The notes: generated by a model from the sequence alone, not told the origin. A stretch of 64,000 nt of DNA from Phaeovibrio sulfidiphilus (GCF_014861485.1 NZ_JACZHT010000003.1:124001-188000), one strand, 5' to 3'. Positions 28,941 to 38,589 are shown, counted from the first letter of the stretch. Numbers and translations: made by a program.

Positions 28941-30238
28941 CGCCATGCCCTCACCAGTTTGAATGCGTCCCCGACCAGTCCGAAAATCCCCCGCGCGCTG
29001 CGGAAGTCCTTGGTGATCTTCTTTTCCTTGGTCTTCTTGTCCACACCGTCCACCCGCAGCAGGGTCTCGGCGGCCCCGGCCAGCAGGTCCGGGTACATCG
29101 TGACGAACTGCTTGTTCTCGAGCATGATGTGCGGCATGCGGCGGTACTTCTTGAGATCCTTCAGAACGAAGCTGTTCTCGAGCTTCTGGTTGTACTTCTT
29201 CAGGTTCTCGGCGTTGATCGGCTGACCCTTGTCCCGGAGCTCGAGATAGGTTTCCGCCGCCAGACGCCCCGACGTCAGGGCCATGTTCGAGCCCTCGCGG
29301 TGGATCGCGTTCAGCAGGTGAGCGGAGTCACCGCAGACCATCCAGCCGTTGCCGGACAGCTCGGGCACGGAATCATAACCGCCCTCGGGCAGCAGGTGCG
29401 CCGAGTATTCCTTGACCTCGGAGCCCTTCAGCAGCGGGGCCACCGACGGGTGGGACTTCATCTTCTCGAGGAGGGTCGAGGGGTTGATCCGGTTCTTCAT
29501 CAGATCCGAGACGATCACGCCGATCCCCACCGAGAGGCTCTCACCGTTGGTGTAGATGAAGCCGGTCCCGAGCATGCCCTCGGTCACGGTGCCGAGGATC
29601 TCGATCACGACACCCTCGCTTTCCTGGATGTTGAAGCGCTCGTTGATGACGTCGCGCGGCAGGAAGTGCATTTCCTTGACCGCGAGAGCGACCTCCTTCG
29701 AGTTGATCTCCTTGCGCACACCCGAGCGCGAGCCCACAAGCGCGTTCACCCCGTCACACAGGATAACGCAGTCGGCGCGGACTTCGCCGTTCTCGCGGTC
29801 GCAGCGCACACCGTTGACCTTGCCCGTCTCGTCCTTCAGGAGCTCGAGAACGGTGGTCTCGGTGATCACGGTCGCACCGGCCTTCTTCACCTCGCCGTTC
29901 AGCCACTTGTCGAACTGGGCGCGAACAAGGGTGTAGCGGTTGGGGCGCTCCTCGTTGAAGTTGTCCGAGCGGAAGTGGGTCCCGATGTAGGACTTGTCGT
30001 TCAGCACCCAGATGCGCTGCTCGATGATGTGGCGCTCCAGCGGAGCCGATTCCCGGAACTCGGGGATCAGCGCCTCGACCGCCTGGGCGTAGAGAATTCC
30101 GCCCTGAACGTTCTTGGAGCCCGCGTACTCACCGCGCTCGATCTGGAGCACATTCACTCCCGCTTTCGCCAGCGTATAGGCGGCGGCATTGCCCGCCATC
30201 CCCGCGCCGACGACAATAACATCAAATTTCTCGGCCAT
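28937..30238 (-). CDS. fixC: FixC flavoprotein (ETF-quinone oxidoreductase type)
   Basis: 433-aa FAD protein of the FixABCX complex, related to ETF:ubiquinone oxidoreductase. N-terminal FAD-binding motif VIVVGAGMAGNAAAYTLAKAG, a second region GNGWMVCGDSAHLLNAIHREGSNMA, and the conserved GGYDSVPELSG. It should route one electron branch to quinone while FixX receives low-potential electrons. Encoded between fixB and fixX with ATGA coupling to fixX. Confidence 0.94.
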   Translation of the reverse strand: MAEKFDVIVVGAGMAGNAAAYTLAKAGVNVLQIERGEYAGSKNVQGGILYAQAVEALIPEFRESAPLERHIIEQRIWVLNDKSYIGTHFRSDNFNEERPNRYTLVRAQFDKWLNGEVKKAGATVITETTVLELLKDETGKVNGVRCDRENGEVRADCVILCDGVNALVGSRSGVRKEINSKEVALAVKEMHFLPRDVINERFNIQESEGVVIEILGTVTEGMLGTGFIYTNGESLSVGIGVIVSDLMKNRINPSTLLEKMKSHPSVAPLLKGSEVKEYSAHLLPEGGYDSVPELSGNGWMVCGDSAHLLNAIHREGSNMALTSGRLAAETYLELRDKGQPINAENLKKYNQKLENSFVLKDLKKYRRMPHIMLENKQFVTMYPDLLAGAAETLLRVDGVDKKTKEKKITKDFRSARGIFGLVGDAFKLVRAWR

Positions 30239-30280
30239 AATTTCCTGGTCCTTTTTCGGCTCTTTAGGGCTTGGCCGGGC

Positions 30281-31372
30281 TTAGCCCGCCTTGCGCATCT
30301 TCGAAAGGCGCTGCTCGAACGCTTTCGTCAGCGCAGGGAGGATCTGGGTCGCGTCACCAACGATGCCGTAGTGCGCGAATTCGAAGATCGGAGCATTGGG
30401 ATCCGAGTTGATGGCGAGGATCATGTCCGCACCCTCGACACCGACCCGATGCTGGATCGCCCCCGAGATGCCGGCCGCGATGTAGAGCTTCGGACGAATC
30501 GTCTTGCCCGTCTGGCCAATCTGGCGCTCGGCCGGGATCCAGCCCTTCTGGACCGTCGGACGCGAGCCGCCGTAGTCGGCGCCCAGCACCCGGGCCAGAT
30601 CCATCACATGCTGGAAGTTGGCCGCCGAGCCAAGACCCATGCCGCCGGCGACAACGATGTCGGCGTAGGCAAGGTTGACCTTGTCGGACGTGGTATCCGG
30701 AATGAATTCCAGAACCTTGGTGATGATATCGTTTTCCTTGATGTTCAGCGGGAAATCGATGCGCTTGCCGCTCCGGCCCTCGGTGAAGTCGGGCATGGCC
30801 ATCACGCGCGGACGCACGGTGGCCATCTGCGGGCGGAAGTTCAGCGTGTAAATGGTGCACAGCAGGGTGCCGCCGAACGTCGGACGGGTGGCCGCAAGGG
30901 AGCCGTCGTCGATCTCGAGCCCGGTGCAGTCCGCCGTCAGACCCGTCTTCAGGGTCGTGGCCAGCGATCCGGCGAGGTCACGGCCAAGGGTCGTGGCGCC
31001 CAGCAGGATGATTTCCGGCTTGTGGGTATTGATAAGAGTCTCCAGACCCTCGGTGTAGGACTGGGTGCGGTAGTCCGCGAGAATCGGATCCGCCACCACA
31101 TAGGTCACGTCAGCGCCGTAGCCCCAGGACTCCCGGACCGCCTTTTCGAGGCCCTCGCCCGGAGGGCCCATAACAACAGCACACAGATCCACCTTCAGCG
31201 TGTCGGCCAGCTTGCGGCCCTCGCCCAGGAGCTCCCAGGACACACTGTGAACCTCATCCCGTTCAAGCTCGATGAACACCCAGACGTGCTTGTAGTCCTT
31301 GAAGTGTTCCGGCAGCTCTTTCTTGGCCGACGCCCGGGTCGGAGCTGCAGGCGCCGCTTTTTTCTCCGTCAT
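30281..31372 (-). CDS. fixB: FixB, electron transfer flavoprotein alpha subunit
   Basis: 363-aa ETF-alpha homologue. The C-terminal FAD-binding domain is intact: [62 protein letters not shown] and [24 protein letters not shown]. With FixA it forms the bifurcating ETF of nitrogen-fixing bacteria. The Ala/Lys-rich N-terminus is variable. It lies 10 bases downstream of fixA. Confidence 0.95.
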   Translation of the reverse strand: MTEKKAAPAAPTRASAKKELPEHFKDYKHVWVFIELERDEVHSVSWELLGEGRKLADTLKVDLCAVVMGPPGEGLEKAVRESWGYGADVTYVVADPILADYRTQSYTEGLETLINTHKPEIILLGATTLGRDLAGSLATTLKTGLTADCTGLEIDDGSLAATRPTFGGTLLCTIYTLNFRPQMATVRPRVMAMPDFTEGRSGKRIDFPLNIKENDIITKVLEFIPDTTSDKVNLAYADIVVAGGMGLGSAANFQHVMDLARVLGADYGGSRPTVQKGWIPAERQIGQTGKTIRPKLYIAAGISGAIQHRVGVEGADMILAINSDPNAPIFEFAHYGIVGDATQILPALTKAFEQRLSKMRKAG

Positions 31373-31382
31373 GTTTTGCTCC

Positions 31383-32234
31383 CTAGATGGCTTCGGTCAG
31401 CTTGAGGATATCGTCCCCGAGCTGGTTGCTGGCCGTGAACAGCATATTGATGGTCTCGTCCGCGATTTCCGCCGGGCTCTTGCCCAGGGCGTCGATCTGC
31501 TGCGCCTTCTCCATGCGCGGCTGCGGAGCGAACACCTTCTTCACGACGGTGGGAGAGCCGCGAAGACCGCACTTGGTGATGTCCTCGACACCGGCGTCCC
31601 GGGCGCTCCAGGTGCGGACCTCCGAGCGAACCGCCCGGAACACGTCATCCATGGAGCCGCGGCGAAGGGTGTTGGTGCCCTCCAGCATGGTGATCAGGCA
31701 CGGCAGCGTGGTCTTCAGGACCTGGGTGCCACCCTCGGCCCGACGCTCCACGGTGATGCTCTTGCCGGCAGAGTCCACGTCGCGGATTGCGGAAACGTAC
31801 GTCAGCTGCTGCAGCTTGAGACGCTGCGCGATCCCCGGACCGACCTGCGCCGTGTCACCGTCGATGGTCTGCTTGCCGGTGAAGACGATGTGGACCGGAT
31901 CCTCCTGGTGGAGCTTCTCGATCGCGGTCGCCAGCGCGAAGGACGTGGCCAGCGTGTCGGAGCCCGCGAACGCACGGTCCGTCAGCAGAACCGCGGCGTC
32001 AACGCCATAGCCCAGAGCCTTGCGCAGGCTGTCCTCGGCCATGGGCGGGCCCATGGTCAGAACCGTAACCTTGCCCCCGAACCGGTCCCGGACGCGCAGA
32101 GCTTCCTCCAGCGCGAACAGGTCGTAGGGATTGATGATCGTCGGCACTCCCTGGCGCATGATCGTGTTCGTGACCGGATGGACACGGATCTGTGCGCTAT
32201 CGGGCACCTGTTTGATACAAACGACAATATGCAT
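31383..32234 (-). CDS. fixA: FixA, electron transfer flavoprotein beta subunit
   Basis: 283-aa ETF-beta homologue that contains the bifurcating-FAD/NADH site in Fix-type ETFs. Begins [20 protein letters not shown] and shows [39 protein letters not shown] and [25 protein letters not shown] 32234 is chosen: AGGA lies about 6 bases upstream and family proteins start here; the longer frame to 32327 is atypical. First gene of fixABCX. Confidence 0.95.
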   Translation of the reverse strand: MHIVVCIKQVPDSAQIRVHPVTNTIMRQGVPTIINPYDLFALEEALRVRDRFGGKVTVLTMGPPMAEDSLRKALGYGVDAAVLLTDRAFAGSDTLATSFALATAIEKLHQEDPVHIVFTGKQTIDGDTAQVGPGIAQRLKLQQLTYVSAIRDVDSAGKSITVERRAEGGTQVLKTTLPCLITMLEGTNTLRRGSMDDVFRAVRSEVRTWSARDAGVEDITKCGLRGSPTVVKKVFAPQPRMEKAQQIDALGKSPAEIADETINMLFTASNQLGDDILKLTEAI

Positions 32235-32796
32235 ACGCTTCCTACCCTTGTTATTTGTTGGCCCCCGCAGGCGGTCTGTGCGCGACGCCCTGGGTCGAAC
32301 CCGGCAAACGACCGCCCTCCTGGTCACGCGGCGCGGACCCGGAGAGGGTGAAAGTCGGGAAACACCCGGAAAAAAGGAGCCGTCCTGCCCGGGCCCTGTC
32401 CGAACCCGAGCGAGAGAGACGGACCCTTCTCCCGTTTTTCCCTCGGAAACACAAGCGCGATCTCTTCAGCCGGTTGAAAGAAGCCGGCCCCTATCGGGAA
32501 AAAAGGAACCCCGTTTTGCCACAGCTTCCGGGGGGTTTAAATCTTTTTTTTCAGAAACCTCATTTTTTTGTCGGAATTGGCAGGAAACTATCGTTCCCCG
32601 AAACGCCGGGTTACGAAATTTTCCTGCAAAAATGACCCCCGGGAACCGTGGGAAAAGGACTCGCCCCCAGGACGCGGAACGCCCGCCCGACATCCGGCAG
32701 GGGAGATCACAGCGGAGAGGCGCCCCGAACGGGGGCGAACACTCCGGAAAACACAGGCGCCAGAGCGGCGGACACAAGAGCCCCGGGACACGGGCC
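32235..32796. other. 562-bp spacer upstream of fixA
   Basis: No gene supported. It must hold the fixA promoter on the minus strand. Several A/T-rich tracts occur at 32535-32580. I looked for a sigma54 -24/-12 element (TGGCAC-N5-TTGC) and a NifA site (TGT-N10-ACA) and saw no convincing match by eye. Confidence 0.5.
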
Positions 32797-34443
32797 TCAG
32801 GCCTGGGCCTCGGGGTAGTTGTTCTCGATCCAGGCCTCCTCGGCCTTCTGGCTCTGGAGATAGTTGCCCATGGGCATCACGGCGGCCACCAGAATCCACA
32901 GAAACGGGCCCATGTCGACCGCGATGGAGATGGCCCACGAAAGCCAGACCTGACGCCAGTAGACCACGATGGCCTCCAGGTCGTGCATGACCATGAAGCC
33001 GGGAGGCTTCCGGGAGGCCTCCTTCTGGAGCTGCTGGAGGCTGCGCTCGATCTCGGACAGGGTGCTGTTCTTCTCCCCCTCCAGGTTGGCCATGACCTCC
33101 TTCTGGCTGTCGGCGAAGGCCCGGTTCACCGAGCTGGGCGTCAGGGGCCGGATCCCCCGCATGGAGGCCACCTGGAAGCGCACAAGATCAAGGGGAGAGG
33201 CCCCGATCACCTTGCCGATCTCGCTTTGGACCGCGTTCATGTCCCGCACCAGGGTCTCCAGCTGGGCCCGGAACTTGCGGCCCCGGTTGCCGAAGGCCTC
33301 GCGCAGCTTGCGCATGTTGTCGTTGAGCTCGATCATGTTCAGGGTCTCGACCCGGCGCTGCTCCTCCAGATCCCGGGCGGTGGCCTCCGCCTGGCGGCCC
33401 AAATCCCGCAGGTAATTCGAGACCGCTCCCGCTCCGGCCGCCTGGGTCAGGGTGCCCCGGCGCTCCTCCTCGTCGGCCAGGCGCTCGAACCGCTGGGCCG
33501 TCTGGGTCATGATGGGGATCAGGCGGTCATACTCCCGGTCACGCTCCTGCCGGATGTCGTTCAGGGTGTCCTGCATCGCGTCCACCGACAGACGCATATG
33601 ATAGGTGATGGCCGCATCGCCGCCGATGCCCAGCACCCCCGTGGCGGTGGACATGCCGAAAATGATGGCGGCCCCGGCGGGAGCAATGATCAGCAGCAGC
33701 ACCAGCTTCTGCCAGAGGCTGGACATCTCCATGCGCTCGAACAGGGTCACCCAGAAGGTAAAGACAAAGCTGCACGCGATCAGCCCGGCCAGAAGGGGCA
33801 CCAGCCAGTAGCGGATTCCCTCCTCCGGGGAGAAAAACACGATCTGGAAGCCGTAATAGCTGGTGTACCCGCCCCAGACCGAGGCAATGAAGGTCACCAG
33901 GAAAAACAGGCGCTCCCCCAGCGGTTTTCGAGGGGTCGGACGGAAAAGCCGGGCGCCGGTCAGGGTCTTCGACAGCCACACCGTCAGCCAGTGCAGCACC
34001 ACAAGACTGATCAGGAACGCGAGCAGGAAGCCCACGGCGCCGTAGCCCAGAATCAGAATCGACCAGGCCTCGGACGAGGTGATGGGAAAGCCCCTCGCCC
34101 AGCCCAGAACCAGCAGCGCCCCCGCAACCCCCATGAACAGGAGCAGCGCCAGGGTCAGATACCGGGCATGGGTCTCGAACAGGTAGCGCATGGAGTCCCG
34201 CAGCGTGCGCCCGACCGACTGGAACGGCGTCGTGCGCAGGACAGAGGGGCCCTCGGCCTCGGGCCCGGCGGCGTAGGCGGCCTGAAAAGGCACCTCGGGA
34301 TAGGGGCCGGACGGGCCAAAGTAATCCCGCGCCTGGGGATCGGGGCGACCGCCTCCCGGGGGGACAAAACGTCCCGAGCTTCGCCCCTCGTCGGGGGCGG
34401 CACGCAAAGGGGCTGCCCCCATACGCTGAAATGATGACTGCAT
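32797..34443 (-). CDS. Multi-pass membrane protein with central coiled coil
   Basis: 548-aa protein of unknown function. A disordered Pro/Gly-rich N-terminus (about 1-85) precedes five hydrophobic segments (about 95-290, including YLTLALLLFMGVAGALLVLGW and LVLLLIIAPAGAAIIFGM). A roughly 190-residue Glu/Arg/Gln-rich coiled coil follows (about 300-490, for example DIRQERDREYDRL and REAFGNRGRKFRAQLETLV). A final transmembrane helix (VWLSWAISIAVDMGPFLWILV) ends the hydrophobic part. The layout suggests an envelope scaffold or sensor. It is divergent from the degenerate GGDEF gene. No close family recognised. Confidence 0.7.
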   Translation of the reverse strand: MQSSFQRMGAAPLRAAPDEGRSSGRFVPPGGGRPDPQARDYFGPSGPYPEVPFQAAYAAGPEAEGPSVLRTTPFQSVGRTLRDSMRYLFETHARYLTLALLLFMGVAGALLVLGWARGFPITSSEAWSILILGYGAVGFLLAFLISLVVLHWLTVWLSKTLTGARLFRPTPRKPLGERLFFLVTFIASVWGGYTSYYGFQIVFFSPEEGIRYWLVPLLAGLIACSFVFTFWVTLFERMEMSSLWQKLVLLLIIAPAGAAIIFGMSTATGVLGIGGDAAITYHMRLSVDAMQDTLNDIRQERDREYDRLIPIMTQTAQRFERLADEEERRGTLTQAAGAGAVSNYLRDLGRQAEATARDLEEQRRVETLNMIELNDNMRKLREAFGNRGRKFRAQLETLVRDMNAVQSEIGKVIGASPLDLVRFQVASMRGIRPLTPSSVNRAFADSQKEVMANLEGEKNSTLSEIERSLQQLQKEASRKPPGFMVMHDLEAIVVYWRQVWLSWAISIAVDMGPFLWILVAAVMPMGNYLQSQKAEEAWIENNYPEAQA

Positions 34444-34836
34444 TCGCCGTTACCTGTTGGAGGCCCGGACACCGCGGGGCCGGAAAACGCCGGGCCCACC
34501 CGCACACAGGGCGACGCCACTGCCCGGGGGCCGGAATAAAGGGAACACCTGACAAAGAAGGACCGTCCTGGCCCCGAAAACGGGCCATGCCCGGCTTTGG
34601 CCCGGGCCGTGAGCACGACCGGGGCGGCCCAAAATAGTGCATCCCGGGCCCGAGGGAAACCCGTAAAGCGCGATAGCCCGCGCCGGTGCCTCCCTGACGG
34701 GGCCTTCACGGGCACCCGGGCTGAAATTTCATCCCCGACCGCTTCGCCGGTTTTTCTTGCGGACAGGAATGGTGTATATTTGTTTTTACTGCTTCCAGGC
34801 CGGTTTTCCGGGAGAACGCCGAACGAGGATACGGGA
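34444..34836. other. 393-bp divergent intergenic region
   Basis: Between the coiled-coil membrane gene (minus) and the degenerate GGDEF gene (plus). An AT-rich block at about 34750-34795 contains TATATT (34775-34780) with TTTCTT 16 bases upstream, a weak plus-strand promoter candidate. No gene supported. Confidence 0.45.
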
Positions 34837-35937
34837 ATGGCCGATTCCATTTTACCCACCCAACGCATCCCCCAGCCCGGGGAGGGGCAATCGGATCCGC
34901 GCCAGCGCGACCGCAGGCGGCGCAGCCGCAGTCCCTTCCGGGCGGACTACGGGGAGGATACGGACGGCGACCGCATCGAGCTCTCGGCCGACGCGGGGCG
35001 CCAGCTCGGAAACTTCGAGGACACCTTCGGCACGGTGCCGCCCTCCAGCGCCCTTGCTCCTGAGCACTGGCGCCCGGCCCCGCCGCCCTCGCCCGAGGCC
35101 GCCGACGCGGCCCAAAGGACCGCCCTGGACACGGGACGCGCCCTGCGCAAGACCGCCGGGGCGGATCCGGCCGCGCCCGCACGGACCCCGGGTCAGTCCC
35201 AGGCCCAAACCCAGGCCCAAACCCAGGCCCAGGGCGCGCGCCCGGCCCGCCCCCCGGCCGCCGACACCCCGGAGGACCGGGTCAACGTCAACGCCTTCGG
35301 CCTGCCTCCGCGTCTGTTCACCGGCGAGGTCCAAACCGCGGTCACCTCCCTTGTGGAGCTCCTGGACACGCTGCGGGAGAAACTGGCCGCCGCCGAGCAG
35401 CGCGAGATGGACCTGCTCACCCGGATGGAGCAGGACGAAATCCCCGGGATGCTGAACCGCAGCACCCTGATGCGTCGCCTCGACGATTTTCTTGCCCTCT
35501 CCCGGACCGAGGGGGGTGCGGTTTTCGGCGCCCTTATCTATCTGGAGAGCTACGTCACGCTGCGCCGTCTGGGCGGCATCCTCCGGGCAACCCGGGCCCT
35601 TGAATCCGTGGCCAGGAGACTGCCCCGCTTTGAGGACAACCCCATGCATTTTTCCGGGGCCATGGGGGGAGCGTCCCTTGTGGTCCTGGGACGGGCCGTG
35701 GAGGGGGAACCGCTGGACGAGGCCTTCCGGTCCTTTTCCTCGGACCTGCGCTCCCGCCTTGATACCGCCTTTGCCCCGGAGGACGGCATGGTCCTCTCCA
35801 GCGTTCTCCGGGTTGCCGACCCCTCCGACTATGCGGAAAAGTTCATCCAGCGCCTGGACGACGAACTGCGCCGCACGCCCTTCCGTTCCCTGTTTGAACC
35901 CGAGGATCCCTACCTGCGTTCCCGGCGATCCCCTTGA
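34837..35937 (+). CDS. Degenerate GGDEF-like protein upstream of pyruvate kinase
   Basis: 366-aa cytoplasmic protein. The first 150 or so residues are disordered and include QAQT repeats encoded by a 12-base tandem repeat. A helix LVELLDTLREKLAAAEQREMD leads into a region ordered like a diguanylate cyclase domain: LNRSTLMRRLDDFLALSR, then ALIYLESYVTLRRLGGILRATRALESVARRL. Where the GGDEF signature is expected it reads MGGASLVVLGRA, so catalysis is unlikely. ATG 34837 has a GAGG ribosome-binding site. It ends 19 bases before pyk. Confidence 0.6.
   Translation: MADSILPTQRIPQPGEGQSDPRQRDRRRRSRSPFRADYGEDTDGDRIELSADAGRQLGNFEDTFGTVPPSSALAPEHWRPAPPPSPEAADAAQRTALDTGRALRKTAGADPAAPARTPGQSQAQTQAQTQAQGARPARPPAADTPEDRVNVNAFGLPPRLFTGEVQTAVTSLVELLDTLREKLAAAEQREMDLLTRMEQDEIPGMLNRSTLMRRLDDFLALSRTEGGAVFGALIYLESYVTLRRLGGILRATRALESVARRLPRFEDNPMHFSGAMGGASLVVLGRAVEGEPLDEAFRSFSSDLRSRLDTAFAPEDGMVLSSVLRVADPSDYAEKFIQRLDDELRRTPFRSLFEPEDPYLRSRRSP
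35200..35231. repeat. 12-bp in-frame tandem repeat
   Basis: CAGGCCCAAACC at 35200-35211 and 35212-35223 plus a partial third copy; encodes Gln-Ala-Gln-Thr repeats in the disordered N-terminal part of the GGDEF-like protein. Confidence 0.85.
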
Positions 35938-35956
35938 AAAACTGGACTCTCAACTG

Positions 35957-37474
35957 ATGAAACGCAACAGGTCTGCGAAAATACTGGCCACACTTGGTCC
36001 GGCCACAAGCTCCCCCGAGATGCTCGAGCGTCTCGTTCTGGCCGGAGCCGACGTGGTCCGGATGAACTTCTCCCACGGCTCCTACGATGACCACCGCGCC
36101 AACTACGATGTCGTGCGGAGCCTCGAGAGGAAGCTGGGAACGCCCATCGGAATCCTCATGGACCTCCAGGGTCCGAAACTGCGGGTCGGCGCCTTCGAGA
36201 AGGGCCGGATCCTTCTGGAGACCGGCGCCACCTTCCATCTCGACATGGACCCGGACCTGGGCACGGACCAGCGGGTGGAGCTTCCCCACCCCGAGATCTT
36301 CCGGGCCCTGACCGAGGGCTCGGACCTGCTGCTGGACGACGGAAAGCTGCACCTGAGAGTCGAGGAGGTCACGGCAAAGAGCATCGTCACCCGGGTGATC
36401 GTGGGCGGCGTCCTGTCGGACCGCAAGGGCCTGAACGTGCCCAACACCACCCTGCCCATCTCGGCCATGACCGCAAAGGACCGGGCGGACCTGGTGTTCG
36501 GGCTGGATCTGGGGGTGGACTGGGTCGCCCTGTCCTTCGTCCAGCGGCCGGACGACGTCGCCGAGCTGCGCGAGCTGATCGACGGCCGGGCCTCCATCAT
36601 CTCGAAACTCGAGAAACCCGCGGCCTTCGACCAGCTGGAGGACATTATCGACCTGTCGGACGCCATCATGATTGCCCGCGGTGACCTGGGCGTGGAAGTC
36701 CCCCCCGAGCGGGTTCCCATCCTGCAAAAGCAGGTTCTCCAGGCCTGCCACCAGGCCGGGCGCCCGGTGGTGGTGGCCACCCAGATGCTGGAAAGCATGG
36801 TGAACGCCCCCACGCCCACCCGGGCCGAGGCCTCGGACGTGGCAACCGCCATCTACGACGGCGCGGATGCGGTGATGCTCTCCGCCGAGACCGCCGTGGG
36901 CAAGTTCCCGGTGGAGGCCGTCGCCATCATGGACCGCATCATCAAGCAGGTGGAGACCGACGAGTACTACCGCCACCTGCGTGCCAACCGCCGCGAGATC
37001 CCCGAGGACACCGACGCGGATGCCATCGCCGCCGCCGCAAGCCAGGTCGCCGAAACCCTGAAGGCCAGCCTGATCGTGGCCTACACCACCTCGGGCTCCA
37101 CCGCCATCCGGGTCTCGCGCCAGAGGCCGGTGGTGCCGATCCTGTGCCTGACCGTGCACCAGGCCGTGGCCCGGCGCATGAAACTGGTGTGGGGCATCCA
37201 CCCGGTCATCGTCGGCCGGGACATCCAGAGCTTCTCGGAAATGATCGACGTGGCCAACTGCGTGGTCCTGCGCGAGAAGTTCGGAACAGCGGGCGAGCCC
37301 ATCGTGGTGACCGCGGGCGTTCCCTTCGGATACGCGGGCTCCACCAACACGCTGCGGATCGCCAAGGTGCGGGACACGGGAGAGGGATGCAGCGTCCTCG
37401 CCCAGCCCGACGCCACCGACCCCTGCGCCCTGAGCTCCCGGGGCGCCGACACCGCACACCATCCGGCTCCCTGA
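35957..37474 (+). CDS. pyk: Pyruvate kinase
   Basis: Glycolytic enzyme making ATP and pyruvate from phosphoenolpyruvate; 505 aa. Conserved KILATLGPATSS start, VRMNFSHGSYDDH, MDLQGPKLRVG, LSFVQRPDDV, SIISKLEKPAAFDQLEDI (catalytic lysine region) and MIARGDLGVEVP. The C-terminal domain (about 370-475) carries the allosteric-site region TTSGSTAIRVSRQRP. The last 30 or so residues are a variable tail. ATG 35957 is 19 bases after the preceding stop and has little ribosome-binding sequence, so coupling to the upstream gene is likely. Confidence 0.96.
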   Translation: MKRNRSAKILATLGPATSSPEMLERLVLAGADVVRMNFSHGSYDDHRANYDVVRSLERKLGTPIGILMDLQGPKLRVGAFEKGRILLETGATFHLDMDPDLGTDQRVELPHPEIFRALTEGSDLLLDDGKLHLRVEEVTAKSIVTRVIVGGVLSDRKGLNVPNTTLPISAMTAKDRADLVFGLDLGVDWVALSFVQRPDDVAELRELIDGRASIISKLEKPAAFDQLEDIIDLSDAIMIARGDLGVEVPPERVPILQKQVLQACHQAGRPVVVATQMLESMVNAPTPTRAEASDVATAIYDGADAVMLSAETAVGKFPVEAVAIMDRIIKQVETDEYYRHLRANRREIPEDTDADAIAAAASQVAETLKASLIVAYTTSGSTAIRVSRQRPVVPILCLTVHQAVARRMKLVWGIHPVIVGRDIQSFSEMIDVANCVVLREKFGTAGEPIVVTAGVPFGYAGSTNTLRIAKVRDTGEGCSVLAQPDATDPCALSSRGADTAHHPAP

Positions 37475-37586
37475 CGGGACCGGACCGGGAGGGGCATCCG
37501 GCAGACGCCGGGCCCCGCCCTCCGGCCCCCTTGCGCCGGGCACACACAAAACCCGTCACAAAACACTATACGAGGAGACACCGCCC

Positions 37587-38027
37587 ATGCGGTATCTGCA
37601 CACCATGGTCCGGGTCGCCGACCTGGACGCGGCCCTTGCCTTCTACCGGGACGGCCTTGGGCTCGTGGAGGTCCGGCGCACCGAGAATCCGGCCGGCCGG
37701 TACACCCTGGTCTATCTGGCCGCCCCCGACGACGTGGAACGCGCCCAGCGTGACCAGGCCCCCCTGCTGGAGCTGACCTGGAACCACGACCCGGAGGCCT
37801 ACACCGGCGGCCGGAACTTCGGCCATCTGGCCTACCGGGTGGACGACATCTACGCCGTGTGCCAGCGCCTGATGGACCGCGGCGTCACCATCAACCGCCC
37901 GCCCCGGGACGGCTACATGGCCTTTGTCCGCTCCCCCGAGGGGATCTCCATCGAGTTCCTGCAGGCGGGCGACCCGCAGCCCCCCCGGGAGCCCTGGGCC
38001 TCCATGCCCAATACGGGGGTGTGGTAG
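37587..38027 (+). CDS. gloA: Lactoylglutathione lyase (glyoxalase I)
   Basis: 146-aa VOC-fold metalloenzyme that isomerises the hemithioacetal of methylglyoxal and glutathione. Metal ligands fit the family: His5 in MRYLHTMVRVADLD, a Glu in LLELTWNHD, His in NFGHLAYRVDDIY and Glu in ISIEFLQ. Location downstream of pyk suits detoxification of glycolytic methylglyoxal. A GGAG ribosome-binding site lies upstream. The DnaA-box repeat array starts 18 bases after its stop. Confidence 0.92.
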   Translation: MRYLHTMVRVADLDAALAFYRDGLGLVEVRRTENPAGRYTLVYLAAPDDVERAQRDQAPLLELTWNHDPEAYTGGRNFGHLAYRVDDIYAVCQRLMDRGVTINRPPRDGYMAFVRSPEGISIEFLQAGDPQPPREPWASMPNTGVW

Positions 38028-38044
38028 GCGCAAGCGCCCGCCCC

Positions 38045-38589
38045 TGTGGATAACGGGGAGAGCGGGGAAAAGCCCCCGCCCGGGCAAAGCGCATCCCGCG
38101 CACCGGTCTTCACAGGGCGGCATCACGACTGTGGATAACGGGGAGAGCGGGGAAAACCCCCGCCCGGGCAAAGCGCGGCCAGCCCACCGGTCTCCACAGA
38201 CCGGCATCACCACTGTGGATAACGGGGAGAGCGGGGAAACCCCCCGCCCGGGCAAAGCGCCGCCGGTGCACCGGTCTCCACAGACCGGCATCACGACTGT
38301 GGATAACGGGGAGAGCGGGGATAAAGCCCCGACCGGGCTGAGCGCGGCCAGCCCACCGGTCTCCACAGACCGGCACCACGACTGTGGATAACGGGGAGAG
38401 CGGGGAAAAGCCCCGCCCGGGCAAAGCGCGGCCAGCCCACCGGTCTCCACAGACAGGCATCACGACTGTGGATAACGGGGAGAGCGGGGATAAGCCCCGC
38501 CCGGCCGGAGCGCCGCCTGCGCACCGGTCTCCACAGAGCGGCACCACGACTGTGGATAATGGGGAGAGCGGGGATAAAGCCCCCGCTCA
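38045..38589. repeat. Tandem 84-85 bp repeat array with seven perfect DnaA boxes
   Basis: Six full units and a partial seventh. Each starts with TGTGGATAA, the complement of the consensus DnaA box TTATCCACA, at 38045, 38130, 38214, 38298, 38383, 38467 and 38551; spacing is 85, 84, 84, 85, 84 and 84. All boxes have the same orientation. 84 bp is eight turns of B-DNA, so the boxes are in helical phase. Each unit also carries a GCGGGG/CCCCGC-type hairpin and, in several units, a perfect CCGGTCT-CCAC-AGACCGG hairpin. Units 4, 6 and 7 add a near-box CGGGGATAA. The 85-base units break any shared reading frame, so it is not coding. Candidate DnaA-binding, titration or origin-type locus. Confidence 0.9.

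Noticed and set aside
37566-38547. Minus-strand open frames through the repeat array giving repeated peptides such as CGDRWAGRALPGRG
   Set aside because: The frames arise because 84 is divisible by three; 85-base units shift the frame, there is no ribosome-binding site and they overlap gloA in antisense.
38045-38589. CRISPR array
   Set aside because: Units are near-identical over their whole length, without variable spacers, and no cas genes are present.
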